Of a stretch of DNA of 64,000 nucleotides, positions 27,678 to 36,967 are shown one piece after another; the stretch's first letter is position 1; each line of letters opens with the position of its first letter. The position numbers and the translations under genes were made by a program. Source of the DNA: Caulobacter sp. 32-67-35. Lineage in GTDB: Bacteria; Pseudomonadota; Alphaproteobacteria; Caulobacterales; Caulobacteraceae. Location: NCBI GenBank assembly GCA_002280875.1, contig NCEV01000027.1, positions 1-64,000 of the forward strand. Direction: 5' to 3'. The notes beneath the pieces were generated by a model. That model saw only the letters and a list, made by a program, of their open reading frames with translations. It made no database searches and was not told the DNA's origin.

Positions 27678-30031
27678 CTACCAGTTGATGCTCAGGCGGG
27701 TATAGAGAAAGCGCCCGTTGAAGCCGAAGGGCGAGAAGCCCGTGAAGGCCGTGGCGTTGGTCGTATTGACGTTGGCCGGGGTGCGGTCGGGATATTCGTC
27801 GAACAGGTTGTTGGCGCCGACCGCCAGGGTGACGTTGTCGGTGAAGCCATAACGACCCTCCAGATCGACCACGGCCTTCTTGCCTGTGGACACGTCGAAG
27901 GCGCCGGTCGGGTCATTGTTGGGCGACAGGACCGAGCCGTAGAAGGTGGTCTTCAGGCTGGCGCCCCATTGATCCTTGGCCCAGTCGCCAGCCAGGGTGA
28001 CCTTGTACTTCGGCGTGCCTTCTTCATACGTCAGGACATTGGCCCGCCCAAACAGCGTGGGCGGGGTGGGGAGCGACGACAGGGTATTGGTCGTTGGAAC
28101 CCGGGTGACATCGGTCTCGTTGAAGTTGGCCGCGGCCGTCAGGTCGAAGACGCCGCCTTCGTCCGCGTCGAGGCGGTAGCGAGCGACGACATCCAGGCCC
28201 TGTGTTTCGGTCTCGACGCCGTTGATGAAGAACCGGGCGGCTGTGACATTGAAGGGCTGCAGCAGGTTATTGATCGTCACCAGGGTCGGCGTACCCGTGG
28301 CCGAGCCCTGGATATTCTCCGACAGCACGATGCGGTTGTCGATGTTGATCCGATAGGCGTCGACCGTCACCTCGAACGGTCCGCGATGGAAGACGAAGCC
28401 GAGCGAGTAGTTGACCGACTCCTCCGCCTCAAGCGGCTGGGCGCCCAGCACCTTGGCGACGGCGCTGGTGGCGGGGAAGGTGCCGACCTCGACCGGGGTT
28501 GAGACGCCGTTGATGATGATGAAGTTGGTCGAAGTGGTCGTGAAGAACTGCTGCTGCAGGGCCGGGGCCCGGAAGCCGGTCGAGGCGGCGCCGCGCACGG
28601 CGAAGCCATCGGCCAGTTCAAAGCGCGCGGCCAGCTTGCCCGTGGTGGTCGCGCCGAAGTCGGAATAGTCCTCGTAACGTACCGCCGCCGAAGCGGTGAA
28701 GCGCTCGGTCAGGCGTGATTCCAGGTCGAGATAGACGCCGATATTGCTGCGATCCTCGGACAGCACGTTGGACCCGCGCGGATCGAATAGCCCTCCCAGC
28801 GCGCCTCGGCGCCGAAGGCGACGTTCAGCGGCTCATAGGCGCCGATGTCGACACCCCGCGAGACGTCCAGGCCAATCACGGTCTGGTCATAGCTCATGCC
28901 GCCCGAGTTGAAGCTGGTCTGGCTGGCCGCGCCGTACGAGGCGTTGGCGGAGTTCTCGGTGCGATAATCGATCTCGTTCTCACCGTAGACGACGTTCAGG
29001 TCGATGTTGAAGCCGCCCAGTTCGCCGCGCACCCCCGCCGCCGCCGTGGTGTCGACGATGTCGGTGGCGATGAGGGGCAGATATCCGTTGGGATAGATCG
29101 AGGCCACGGGCGTCTGGCGCCCGTCGCCAGCAATCCGCGGGAATGCGGCGCTGGAGCCTTCACGGGCCTGATAGCCTGCCCAGCCGTACGCATCCCAGGT
29201 TTCGCTGATCGGCGTTCCGGCGTTGAAGTAGATCGTCTTGTCGGTGACTTCGGCGTCGCCATAGCGCGAGGTTACCCGGGCCGGCGTGACACGAACGTCG
29301 ATGTCGCCGCGGCTGGTCGGGTTGCGGTCGCGGTACTCGGCCGAAATGGTCAGGAAGCCTTCGGGGCCCAGGGGCAAGCCCTGCCAGGCTTGCAGGGTCA
29401 CGGTCTGACCGTCGTTCTCATCACGGCCGTCCGTGTTGCGAGCCGTCTTCACCTCCGTGGCGTAGCGGCCATAGGTGGCCACGGCGCCGCCGCCGCTGCG
29501 GGCTTCACGCAGGCGCAGGTTGATGACGCCAGCGATGGCGTCGGAGCCATACTGAGCCGAGGCCCCGTCACGCAGCACTTCCACGCGATTGAGTGCGATG
29601 GTCGGGATGGCGTTCAGGTCGACGGCAGCCGAGCCGCGGCCGATGGATCCGTTGACATTGACCAGGGCCGTGGCGTGGCGACGGGTTCCGTTGACCAGCA
29701 CCAGGGTCTGGTCGGGGGATAGACCGCGCAGGGTGGCGGGACGGATATGGTCGGTGCCGTCGGTGATGGCGGGCCGCGGGAAGTTGATCGAGGGCGCCAG
29801 GGTCGACAGCGACTGGGCCAGTTCGGTCGTACCGGTGCGGGTCAGGGCCTTTTCGTTGACCACATCGACAGGCGCGATGGTGTCGAGGCGCGTGCGACCC
29901 GCCGTACGCGTGCCGGTGACAACCACTTCTTCAAGGTTGGCGGCGTCGGCGGGCGGTGTGGACTGGGCGTGGGCGGAGCTGGCGATCGCAGCGGCGGATG
30001 CTGCAGTGAACAGCAGGATTCGAAAGCTCAT
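27678..30031 (-). pseudogene. TonB-dependent receptor, frame broken near 28775
   Basis: The N-terminal half (from ATG 30029-30031, best placed after AGGGGA) has a signal peptide (AIASSAHAQ), a TonB box-like LEEVVVTGTR, a plug domain and the first strands. It ends in frame at EARWEGYSIRAG. The C-terminal half continues in another frame (GLFDPRGSNVLSEDRSN) to the final strand FNGRFLYTRLSINW. Both readings cover the same bases near 28770-28785, so a short piece, not a multiple of three, is missing relative to relatives. As written it cannot make a complete barrel. Substrate unknown. A strong terminator follows. Confidence 0.85.
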
Positions 30032-30173
30032 GTTCATTCCCCTCATTGTTTCCCCGGGGGCCGATTTGAGATCGGTCTGTCCGGGTTCGGAGGCTTCGCG
30101 CCTCGCAAGAGAGAACATGGGCGCGTCGGGCGGCGCCTACAAGTTGAACATTTCTAGGCGGAAACGCAGAAAA

Positions 30174-30201
30174 AAACGGCGCGGATTGCTCCGCGCCGTT
30201 T
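30174..30201 (-). terminator. Rho-independent terminator of rpsF-rpsR-rplI
   Basis: AAACGGCGCGGA / TCCGCGCCGTTT, 12-bp perfect stem with loop TTGC (plus-strand reading), followed on the minus strand by a run of six T. It lies about 27 bases after the rplI stop. Confidence 0.88.
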
Positions 30202-30227
30202 CCCGAGAGTGCTTTGATCCGAAAGGA

Positions 30228-30812
30228 TCAGGACTCGTAGTGGTCGCCTTCGAACGAACCGGCGCCACCGGCGGCCATGTCCGAGGCCGCTTCGGCGTCA
30301 GCCGCGCGGTCTTCTTCGAATTGAGCGGCGACGACGTCTTCGCCGCGCGACTGGCGCTCGGCTTCGTCGGCGCTGCGCGCGATGTTGAGGGTAACCGTGA
30401 CGGTCACCTCGGCGTGCAGACGGACCTTCACTTCGTGAACGCCCAGCGTCTTGATCGGCTTGTCCAGCACGATCATCGAGCGATCGACCTTGCCGCCTTC
30501 GGCCTTGATGGCGTCGGCGACGTCGCGACCTGCGACCGAACCGTACAGCTGACCGCTTTCGCCAGCCTGACGGATCATCACGTATTGCGTACCGTCCAGG
30601 GTTTCGCCGTTGGCGCCCGCGGCTTCGCGGTTCTTGACGTTACGGGCTTCGATTTCAGCGCGCTGAACTTCGAAGGACTTCATGTTGGCGGCGTTGGCGC
30701 GCAGGGCCTTGTGACGCGGCAGCAGGAAGTTACGGGCGAAGCCGTCCTTCACGGTGACGACATCGCCGAGGGTGCCAGTGCCTTCAACGCGTTCGAGCAG
30801 AATGACTTTCAT
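30228..30812 (-). CDS. rplI: 50S ribosomal protein L9
   Basis: 194 residues against about 150 usual. N-terminal rRNA-binding domain MKVILLERVEGTGTLGDVV with KDGFARNFLLPRHKA, a connecting helix, then the C-terminal domain ending VTVTLNIARS. The extra 40 or so residues form an acidic alanine-rich tail (EDVVAAQFEEDRAAD), seen in several alphaproteobacterial L9 proteins. Third gene of rpsF-rpsR-rplI, 13 bases after rpsR. Confidence 0.97.
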   Translation of the reverse strand: MKVILLERVEGTGTLGDVVTVKDGFARNFLLPRHKALRANAANMKSFEVQRAEIEARNVKNREAAGANGETLDGTQYVMIRQAGESGQLYGSVAGRDVADAIKAEGGKVDRSMIVLDKPIKTLGVHEVKVRLHAEVTVTVTLNIARSADEAERQSRGEDVVAAQFEEDRAADAEAASDMAAGGAGSFEGDHYES

Positions 30813-30825
30813 CGTGGTGTCTCCC

Positions 30826-31044
30826 TTACTTCACGACGTAGGGGAGCAGAGCCAGGAAGCGGGCGCGCTTGATGGCCTTGGCCAGTTCGCGTTGCTTCTT
30901 GGCCGACACCGCGGTGATGTAGTCGATCTTCGGTGCGCCAGCGCCCGAGAACGGGCAAACCTTGCGGCGGCGGAAGAACGGGCGGCGAGCGCCGCCAGCG
31001 GCGGGCGCGCCAGCGCCGGCTTCGGGAGCAGTGGTATCGGTCAT
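30826..31044 (-). CDS. rpsR: 30S ribosomal protein S18 with an internal 20-residue gap
   Basis: 72 codons where about 92 are expected. The N-terminus ([17 protein letters not shown]) and C-terminus ([28 protein letters not shown]) are normal. Against E. coli S18 the segment running from KDIATL to KIVPSR, 20 residues, is absent: PKIDY joins straight to ITAVSAKK. The reading frame is kept (60 nt lost). That segment packs against S6 and 16S rRNA, so the product as written should be defective in an essential role. Either an assembly deletion, or another rpsR copy exists outside the window. Confidence 0.9.
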   Translation of the reverse strand: MTDTTAPEAGAGAPAAGGARRPFFRRRKVCPFSGAGAPKIDYITAVSAKKQRELAKAIKRARFLALLPYVVK

Positions 31045-31059
31045 GATCTCTCTTCTCCC

Positions 31060-31446
31060 TTACGCGGCCGCGAATTCGTCGCGCGGACGGTCCGAACGCT
31101 CGGGGCGGTCGCTACGTTCGCGGTCACGACGGGCCAGAACCGGCGACAGTTCCAGGTCCAGCTCTTCGACGCGGATCGTCATGAAGCGCAGAACGTCTTC
31201 ATTGATCAGCAGCTGGCGCTCGACTTCCTTGACGGCCGGCGCCGGAGCGTCGATGGCCAGCAGGGAATAGTGGCCCTTGCGGTTCTTCTTGATGCGATAG
31301 GTGAGGTTACGCAGGCCCCAGTATTCGATCTTGGCGATGTGACCGCCGCCTTCTTCGATCAGGGTCTTGATTTGCTCATTCAGAGCTTCGGCCTGTTGCG
31401 GCGAGATATCCTGCCGCGCGATGACCACGTGTTCGTAGAACGCCAT
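31060..31446 (-). CDS. rpsF: 30S ribosomal protein S6
   Basis: 128 residues: [15 protein letters not shown], central [19 protein letters not shown], and a charged C-terminal extension with repeated [12 protein letters not shown]. Binds S18 and the central domain of 16S rRNA. Start ATG 31444-31446 after AAGGAAAA; an upstream in-frame extension lacks homology. First gene of the operon, with a structured leader at 31466-31513. Confidence 0.96.
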   Translation of the reverse strand: MAFYEHVVIARQDISPQQAEALNEQIKTLIEEGGGHIAKIEYWGLRNLTYRIKKNRKGHYSLLAIDAPAPAVKEVERQLLINEDVLRFMTIRVEELDLELSPVLARRDRERSDRPERSDRPRDEFAAA

Positions 31447-31465
31447 GTTTTCCTTCTTCCGGCTT

Positions 31466-31513
31466 GGAAGGCGGCGTGGTCGGCGGCGGAAGTCCGGCGA
31501 CCACGATGGTTCC
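31466..31513 (-). promoter_or_regulatory. Candidate S6:S18 autoregulatory leader structure
   Basis: Read on the minus strand, CGTGGTCG (31505-31498) pairs perfectly with CGACCACG (31482-31475), and outer GGAA (31513-31510) pairs with TTCC (31469-31466). A CCG sits unpaired on the 3' side between the stems. The known S6:S18-binding mRNA motif has a stem with a CCG bulge copying the 16S site, upstream of rpsF. The match is by eye and needs covariance support. Confidence 0.5.
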
Positions 31514-31645
31514 AAAGCGCCGAGCGGGAAATCCCGTACCCGTGAGGGCTGCGCCTAAGACCGCCATCCGTTGAGAACGCGCGCTACTACAGGAGAAGGC
31601 GCGCGGAAGCAAGAATGCTTTGCCGCGCCGCATTTTCCGGCATTC

Positions 31646-31657
31646 GCAAGCGCTTGC
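31646..31657. promoter_or_regulatory. GCAAGCGCTTGC palindrome in the rpsF / exported-protein intergenic region
   Basis: A perfect 12-bp palindrome with a central CG, of the general LacI-type operator form (AAGCGCTT core). It lies between divergent rpsF and the gene at 31724. The 277-base intergenic region must hold both promoters. Regulatory role unproven. Confidence 0.3.
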
Positions 31658-31723
31658 CCAAACTGTCGCGGCGCGCGGGTAGCTTAACCTTGCCGCAACG
31701 GCAGGCTGTGCTAGGAAGCGGTC

Positions 31724-32395
31724 ATGAAGTCTCGCGCTTTCATCAGCGCCCTTGGGGCCTTTGCGTCGTCGGCGCTCTTCGCCGGTTCAGGCGCGGCCCA
31801 GGCGATTCAGAAGCCAGACCTGTCGGTTTCCGCCAGTGATGGCCGTTTCGCCGGTTATTCGGCGGCCCTGCCGCTGGACCTCTCAACTGACACCGAGGCC
31901 GCCAAGCTGACGGCCAAGGTGGCCGGTTCGCTTGAGAACCCGACCTACGATCTCGACCTCAACCTGATCCGCAAACCGGACGCAGACCGCTTTGGCAAGC
32001 GATCGCTGGCCCTGGGGGCGTCGTGGAACGAGCGCGAGGCCAAGCTGCGCTCGTCGTTGTCCCGGGCGTTCGGTTTCGGCCTGCTGCCCCGCGCCAACTA
32101 TGTCAGCGTCTCGATGAACATGGACGCCAGCCGCGCCATCGCCGTTCCGGGTCAGATTCCGGTGGCGCGGGCCAATGTGCGCTCGGCCCTGACCCTGGAC
32201 GGCAAGCCGGTCGGCTCCATCGCCCTGGGGGGCGGTTCGATGGGCGACGAGGGTGTCGATCTCAGCCTGACCCGGCCCTTCGACATCCCCGCCGAGTTCA
32301 CCGTCAGCCTGCGCGCCGCCGCGCTCAATGGCGGCGAAGACTGGCGGCTGCAGGACGGTCGCTTCATGGTCAAGCTGGTGAAGGCGAACTGGTAG
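31724..32395 (+). CDS. Exported protein of unknown function
   Basis: 223 residues with a clear signal peptide (ALGAFASSALFAGSGAAQA, cleavage near residue 27). The mature part is rich in short beta-like segments (YDLDLNLIRKPD, NYVSVSMNMDASRA, EFTVSLRAAAL). No family recognised; the alternating pattern suggests a periplasmic or outer-membrane beta protein. The last 26 bases overlap the convergent hydroxylase gene. Divergent from rpsF. Confidence 0.75.
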   Translation: MKSRAFISALGAFASSALFAGSGAAQAIQKPDLSVSASDGRFAGYSAALPLDLSTDTEAAKLTAKVAGSLENPTYDLDLNLIRKPDADRFGKRSLALGASWNEREAKLRSSLSRAFGFGLLPRANYVSVSMNMDASRAIAVPGQIPVARANVRSALTLDGKPVGSIALGGGSMGDEGVDLSLTRPFDIPAEFTVSLRAAALNGGEDWRLQDGRFMVKLVKANW

Positions 32396-33173
32396 CCTGC
32401 CGCTTTCCCGCCGTCACGGCGGCGAACCTCGCCAGATAGTCCGGGTGCTCGGTGCCCATCAGGCGATCCCACCAGGTGAAATAGAGCCCGTAATTGTAGC
32501 CGGCCTGAGCGTGGTGCAGGTCGTGATGCGTCACCGTGGTCAGCCAGGAGAGCAGAGGTCGACCGTCCTTGCGCGCCGGGAACAGTTCGTAGCCGCTGTG
32601 GCCCAATGTGTTGCGGACGATCTGGTGCAGCATGAACAGGCCCGCCGCCGGCCACTGGGTGGGTACGATCATCATCCACAGCGGCACGAACAGCGCATTG
32701 ATCGCCGCCTCGCCCAGATCGAAGCTGTAGGCGGTGAAGGGCGAGGGATTGTTCGACCGGTGATGCCGCCGGTGAAAGGTCCGAAACAGCCGCCGGTCGT
32801 GGATCAGCTGGTGCGTCCAGTAAAACCAGGCGTCATGGCCGATGATCATCAGGATCAGGCTGATCCAGAACCATACGGGCCCAAGATCCCGCGCGAGGGT
32901 CGGGCCCGGCATCCAGCCGGCCTGGAACAGGCCAAAGCTCAAGAGCCCTACCGTCGAGAAGATCATGATGGAGCGGATCGAGCAGGCAAATTCGATCAGG
33001 AGCTGGCGCGCCGGCGGTCGCTGGTCGCGGATCTTGCGGCTGGCGAGCGGCCCGGCCAGCAGCACCCACAGCACCAGCCAGACGCCGACGGAGAACAGGA
33101 CATAGCGGACGACATCGACCTGGGTCGCGGTCAGCCAGTTCAGCAGGAAGGGTTTGGCGGCCTGAAAGTCCAT
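32370..33173 (-). CDS. Fatty acid hydroxylase / sterol desaturase-family membrane enzyme
   Basis: 267 residues. The eight-histidine di-iron pattern is present: HDAWFYWTHQLIH, FHRRHHRSN and a late THHDLHHAQ. Several hydrophobic helices flank the motifs. Family members hydroxylate or desaturate lipids (fatty acids, sterols, carotenoids) using oxygen; the substrate here cannot be told. It lies 69 bases after the membrane-bound AraC regulator on the same strand, which suggests that protein controls it. Confidence 0.9.
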   Translation of the reverse strand: MDFQAAKPFLLNWLTATQVDVVRYVLFSVGVWLVLWVLLAGPLASRKIRDQRPPARQLLIEFACSIRSIMIFSTVGLLSFGLFQAGWMPGPTLARDLGPVWFWISLILMIIGHDAWFYWTHQLIHDRRLFRTFHRRHHRSNNPSPFTAYSFDLGEAAINALFVPLWMMIVPTQWPAAGLFMLHQIVRNTLGHSGYELFPARKDGRPLLSWLTTVTHHDLHHAQAGYNYGLYFTWWDRLMGTEHPDYLARFAAVTAGKRQATSSPSPA

Positions 33174-33242
33174 GGAGTGCTCCTCGGTGTGACGAGGTGA
33201 TCTCTGCCGCCGAAGCCGTTGCGGTCGCGCCGAAACCCGAAA

Positions 33243-34349
33243 TCAGGCCAACTTGTTCGAATTCGATGCTGTTTGACGGGTTTCGACCAGCCGCAGTCTG
33301 GGCGATCCGTTGGCGCAGGTTTCCTGACGCCAGGCGGTGGGGGTCGAGCCGGTCTCCGCCCGGAAGGCGCGGTTGAATGGACCCAGAGAGGCAAAGCCGA
33401 GTTCGAAGGCGATGGCGGAGACAGACTTCAGGGCCTGTTCGGGATCGGCCAGGGCGAGCTTGGCCGCGGCGATGCGATGGCTGTTGACGTAGTCGGCGAA
33501 GTTGCGATGGCCCAGTACGCCGTTGATCAGCTTGCGCAGGCGATGCTCGGGAGCGCCGACCAGGGCCGCCAGGGCGCCTATGGACAGATCCTCACCGCGC
33601 CAGACCTCATTGTCGGTCATGGCCTTGTCCAGTCGGGCCAGCACCAGGCGGTCGGCGGGGCCCAGATCCATCGACGACGGTTCGGGGGTGGGCGCGGCCG
33701 AAGCGTCGGCTTGGGCCTCGAGGAGCTGTGGCTCGGCGCGCAGCAGCGCCAGTGTCGTGCCGAGCGCCAGGATCGCAAGCGCGCTGGCCTGGATGACGCC
33801 CATCGTGCCGGTCGGCAGAAACGGTAGCCACCCCATGTCCTTGGCCGCAACGACCAGCACATAGCCACACGCCGAGGCGGCCAGGAGCGGTCGCAGGCGC
33901 CGCCGTTGAGGCACCAGGTCACCCCGCCAACCGCGCCAGGCCACCACCAGCAGATGCCCGACCAGCAGGATCTGGAGAGCAAGATAGACGCCCCAGATCG
34001 GCGGACACCAGGCAGGCGGCGCGATCTGGGCGGCTAGCCAGAACAGAAACGCGCCGATCGGCGCGACCAGGCGCCAGGCCGGCGGGTGCGGCGTGTCTTC
34101 CAGCAGGTCGAGGGCGAACATCCAGAAGAGCCCTGTCCCGACGACAGAGGCCGCCCAGACCGGATCGAATCTCTCCAGTTCGGGTCGCCAGCCGCAGATG
34201 ACGTGGGCGATGGCGCAGACAAAGAATGTCGCGCCCAGCCAGCGGGTTGGGTTCGGGCGCGGCGTGGCCGCCAGGGCCAGGCCGGCGGCGGCAAAGCCGC
34301 CGATGGCGACGCCCCGAATGACGGCTTCCAGTTGCGATAGATCGGCCAT
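33243..34349 (-). CDS. Membrane-embedded AraC-family regulator
   Basis: 368 residues. About seven hydrophobic helices occupy residues 1-215 (for example LVAPIGAFLFWLAAQIA). A linker leads to a C-terminal AraC helix-turn-helix pair (LSIGALAALVGAPEHRLRKLI and SVSAIAFELGFASLGPFNRAFR). This is the 7-TM-sensor AraC layout, thought to sense a membrane or periplasmic ligand. ATG 34347-34349 chosen; a TTG three codons upstream is possible. Probably regulates the hydroxylase gene downstream. Confidence 0.88.
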   Translation of the reverse strand: MADLSQLEAVIRGVAIGGFAAAGLALAATPRPNPTRWLGATFFVCAIAHVICGWRPELERFDPVWAASVVGTGLFWMFALDLLEDTPHPPAWRLVAPIGAFLFWLAAQIAPPAWCPPIWGVYLALQILLVGHLLVVAWRGWRGDLVPQRRRLRPLLAASACGYVLVVAAKDMGWLPFLPTGTMGVIQASALAILALGTTLALLRAEPQLLEAQADASAAPTPEPSSMDLGPADRLVLARLDKAMTDNEVWRGEDLSIGALAALVGAPEHRLRKLINGVLGHRNFADYVNSHRIAAAKLALADPEQALKSVSAIAFELGFASLGPFNRAFRAETGSTPTAWRQETCANGSPRLRLVETRQTASNSNKLA

Positions 34350-34416
34350 GACCGACAATCCCCGCCAGCCTCGGGATGCTCAAGCCCCAAGGCTGGCCGA
34401 AACCGGAAAAGCTTCG

Positions 34417-34950
34417 CTACTTCTGGGCTTTGTAGGCCTTGACGGCGTCCATCGTCTTGCTGACATGGCCGGCGAAGTTGCCGTCGGTATAGGCCATCAG
34501 GATCTTGCCATCGGGCGCGATCACATAGGAGGTGCGGTTGGACCAGCCGCCCGGCATCGGCAGGGCGACGTCATAGGCCTTGACCAGACCTGCGGGCGCC
34601 GCGGCCACCGCGAACTTGTCGCGGCAGTGCTCCTTGGAGAAGGCCTTGATCTTGTCGACATTGCCGGCGGTCACGCCGATCACCGTCGCGCCCAGCTTTT
34701 CGAAGTCAGGCGTCGCCTCGGCGAATTCGTGCGCCTCGGCGGTGCAGCCGGCGGTGTAGGCGGCCGGGAAGAAGTACAGCACAACCGGCCCCTTCTTCAG
34801 CGCCTTGGACAGGGTGAAGCTGTAGTCCTTGCCAGCCAGGGCGGCGGGAGCAGTGAAGTCGGGGGCCTTGGCGCCCGGCTTGAGGGCGGCGAAGGCGGGT
34901 GAGGCGGCGAGCACGGCGACGGCCGCGAGGCCGGCGGTCAGGCGGTTCAT
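34417..34950 (-). CDS. Exported peroxiredoxin (AhpC/TSA, BCP type)
   Basis: 177 residues. Signal peptide ending AASPAFA, then the thioredoxin-like peroxiredoxin core. The peroxidatic region reads FFPAAYTAGCTAEAHEFAE, where the family has T-x-x-C, and GVTAGNVDKIKAFSKEHC follows. Secretion is less usual for this family and suggests periplasmic peroxide defence. Start 34950 after GGAGCTTCTC; an upstream ATG at 34962 would place charged residues before the signal. Confidence 0.87.
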   Translation of the reverse strand: MNRLTAGLAAVAVLAASPAFAALKPGAKAPDFTAPAALAGKDYSFTLSKALKKGPVVLYFFPAAYTAGCTAEAHEFAEATPDFEKLGATVIGVTAGNVDKIKAFSKEHCRDKFAVAAAPAGLVKAYDVALPMPGGWSNRTSYVIAPDGKILMAYTDGNFAGHVSKTMDAVKAYKAQK

Positions 34951-35116
34951 GAGAAGCTCCATCGGTTTCGTGCCCGAGTTACGGGTCAGTTGGCAATTTG
35001 GACGCACCCTCGCGGAATGCAAGTCAAGCGCCGTCGCTCTTGCCCGTCCGGGGGCTTTCCCCTAACCCTCCGGCCCCAAGTACGGCATTGAATCTCTAGA
35101 ACGGAGCGAGCTTCCA

Positions 35117-36061
35117 ATGAGCATCGCCTTCATTTTCCCCGGACAGGGCAGCCAGTCGGTCGGCATGGGCGCCGATCTTGCGCAGGCCTTCGCCGCCGCT
35201 CGCGAGGTCTTCCAGGAAGTCGACGACGCCCTGGGCCAGAAGCTTTTCGCCCTGATGAAGGAAGGTCCCGAGAGCGACCTGACCCTGACCGAGAACGCCC
35301 AGCCGGCCCTGATGGCCGTCAGCCTGGCGGTTTCCCGCGTTCTGGAAAAGGAATTCGGGATCGGCATCGACCGCGCCGCCTTCGTGGCCGGTCACTCGCT
35401 GGGCGAATATTCGGCCCTGGCCGCCGCTGGCTCGATCACCCTGGCCGACACCGCTCGCCTGCTGAAGCTGCGCGGCCAGGCCATGCAGCGCGCCGTACCG
35501 GTGGGCGAGGGCGCCATGGCGTCCCTGATCGGTCCCAAGACCGACCTGGCCCTGGCCGAAGCCGCCGCCGCCGCCGGCTCGGAAGTCGGCGTCTGTGTCG
35601 TGGCCAATGACAACAACAACGGCAATGTCGTGATCTCGGGCGACAAGGCCGCTGTCGACAAGGCCATCGAAAAGGCCAAGGAACTGGGCGCTCGCGCCAT
35701 TCCGCTGAATGTCTCGGCGCCGTTCCACTGCCCGCTGATGCAGCCTGCCGCCGACGAGATGGCGGAGGCGCTGGCGAACACCACGATCGTCTCGCCGCGC
35801 GCGCCGCTGGTGGCCAATATCACGGCCGCTCCGGTCCACGACCCCAACGTCATTCGCGGCCTGCTGGTCGAGCAGGTCACCGGCCGTGTCCGTTGGCGGG
35901 AAAGCATGATCTGGCTGGCTGGCGAGGGCGGGGTCACCCGCTTCGCCGAGGCCGGGGCCGGAAAGGTGCTGTCGGGCATGGCCAAGCGCATTGCGCCGGA
36001 GGCCGAGGCGACACCGCTGAACAGCCCCGCCGACCTCGAAGCCTTCGCCAAATCGTTCTAA
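35117..36061 (+). CDS. fabD: Malonyl-CoA:ACP transacylase
   Basis: 314 residues. Nucleophile Ser94 in the GHSLGEY elbow; FPGQGSQSVGMG at the N-terminus; the active-site histidine in VSAPFHCPLM. Loads malonyl groups on ACP for fatty-acid elongation. ATG 35117 after AACGGAGCG. First gene of fabD-fabG-acpP-fabF-mltG-yicC-gmk. Confidence 0.97.
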   Translation: MSIAFIFPGQGSQSVGMGADLAQAFAAAREVFQEVDDALGQKLFALMKEGPESDLTLTENAQPALMAVSLAVSRVLEKEFGIGIDRAAFVAGHSLGEYSALAAAGSITLADTARLLKLRGQAMQRAVPVGEGAMASLIGPKTDLALAEAAAAAGSEVGVCVVANDNNNGNVVISGDKAAVDKAIEKAKELGARAIPLNVSAPFHCPLMQPAADEMAEALANTTIVSPRAPLVANITAAPVHDPNVIRGLLVEQVTGRVRWRESMIWLAGEGGVTRFAEAGAGKVLSGMAKRIAPEAEATPLNSPADLEAFAKSF

Positions 36062-36083
36062 CGACTCCGACCGGAGAACCACC

Positions 36084-36824
36084 ATGTTCGATCTCACCGG
36101 CAAGACCGCCCTCGTCACCGGCGCCACGGGCGGCATCGGCGGCGCCATCGCCAAGGCGCTGCACGCCCAGGGCGCCCATGTCGTGCTGTCTGGCACCCGC
36201 GAATCAGCCCTCGCCGAGCTGGCGACCCAGTTTGGCGAGCGGGTCTCGACCGTGGCGGCCAACCTTTCCGACGCCGAAGCCGTCGATGGTCTCGTCGCCA
36301 AGGCTGAGGAAGCCGCTGGCGCGCCGCTCGACATCCTGATCGCCAACGCCGGCATCACCCGCGACGGCCTGATCGTGCGGATGAAGGACGAGGACTGGGA
36401 CACCGTCATCAAGGTCAACCTGGAAGGCTATTTCCGCCTGTCGCGCGCCGCCGCCAAGGGCATGATGAAGCGTCGTTCCGGCCGGATCATCGGGATCACC
36501 TCGGTGGTGGGCGTCACGGGCAATGCAGGCCAGACCAACTATGCGGCTTCAAAGGCCGGAATGATTGGCTTTTCCAAGGCCTTGGCCCAGGAACTGGCCA
36601 GCCGTAACGTGACCGTCAACTGCGTTGCGCCGGGCTTCATCGCCAGCCCGATGACCGACGCCCTGACCGAGGCCCAGAAGGCCGGCATCCTGTCGAGCAT
36701 TCCGGCGGGCCGCCTGGGCGAAGGCAGCGATATCGCCGCCGCTTGCGTTTACCTGGCCAGTGACCAGGGCGCTTATGTCACCGGCCAGACCTTGCACGTC
36801 AACGGCGGCATGGCCATGATCTGA
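36084..36824 (+). CDS. fabG: 3-oxoacyl-ACP reductase
   Basis: 246 residues, SDR fold. VTGATGGIGGAIAKAL cofactor loop, IANAGITRDGLIVRMK, active-site NYAASKAGMIGF and the C-terminal GQTLHVNGGMAMI. NADPH reduction of 3-oxoacyl-ACP. It lies 22 bases after fabD with GGAGAACC before its ATG. Confidence 0.97.
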   Translation: MFDLTGKTALVTGATGGIGGAIAKALHAQGAHVVLSGTRESALAELATQFGERVSTVAANLSDAEAVDGLVAKAEEAAGAPLDILIANAGITRDGLIVRMKDEDWDTVIKVNLEGYFRLSRAAAKGMMKRRSGRIIGITSVVGVTGNAGQTNYAASKAGMIGFSKALAQELASRNVTVNCVAPGFIASPMTDALTEAQKAGILSSIPAGRLGEGSDIAAACVYLASDQGAYVTGQTLHVNGGMAMI

Positions 36825-36967
36825 CACCGCCATTTTCTCTTTTGGGCGACCCGCTGGTCACCTGAAAAAGAACGTGATAGGCGGTGGCCCCGACAATTCC
36901 CGTGAATGGAGAGGCCTTCGCCAAACCGTTAGCGGGCAACAGAATTCAAAACTGAGGGACTAACAGA

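Noticed and set aside
27678..28766. Separate short gene starting at GTG 28766
   Set aside because: It encodes only the C-terminal barrel of a TonB receptor with no signal peptide or ribosome site; the N-terminal half lies just upstream in another frame.
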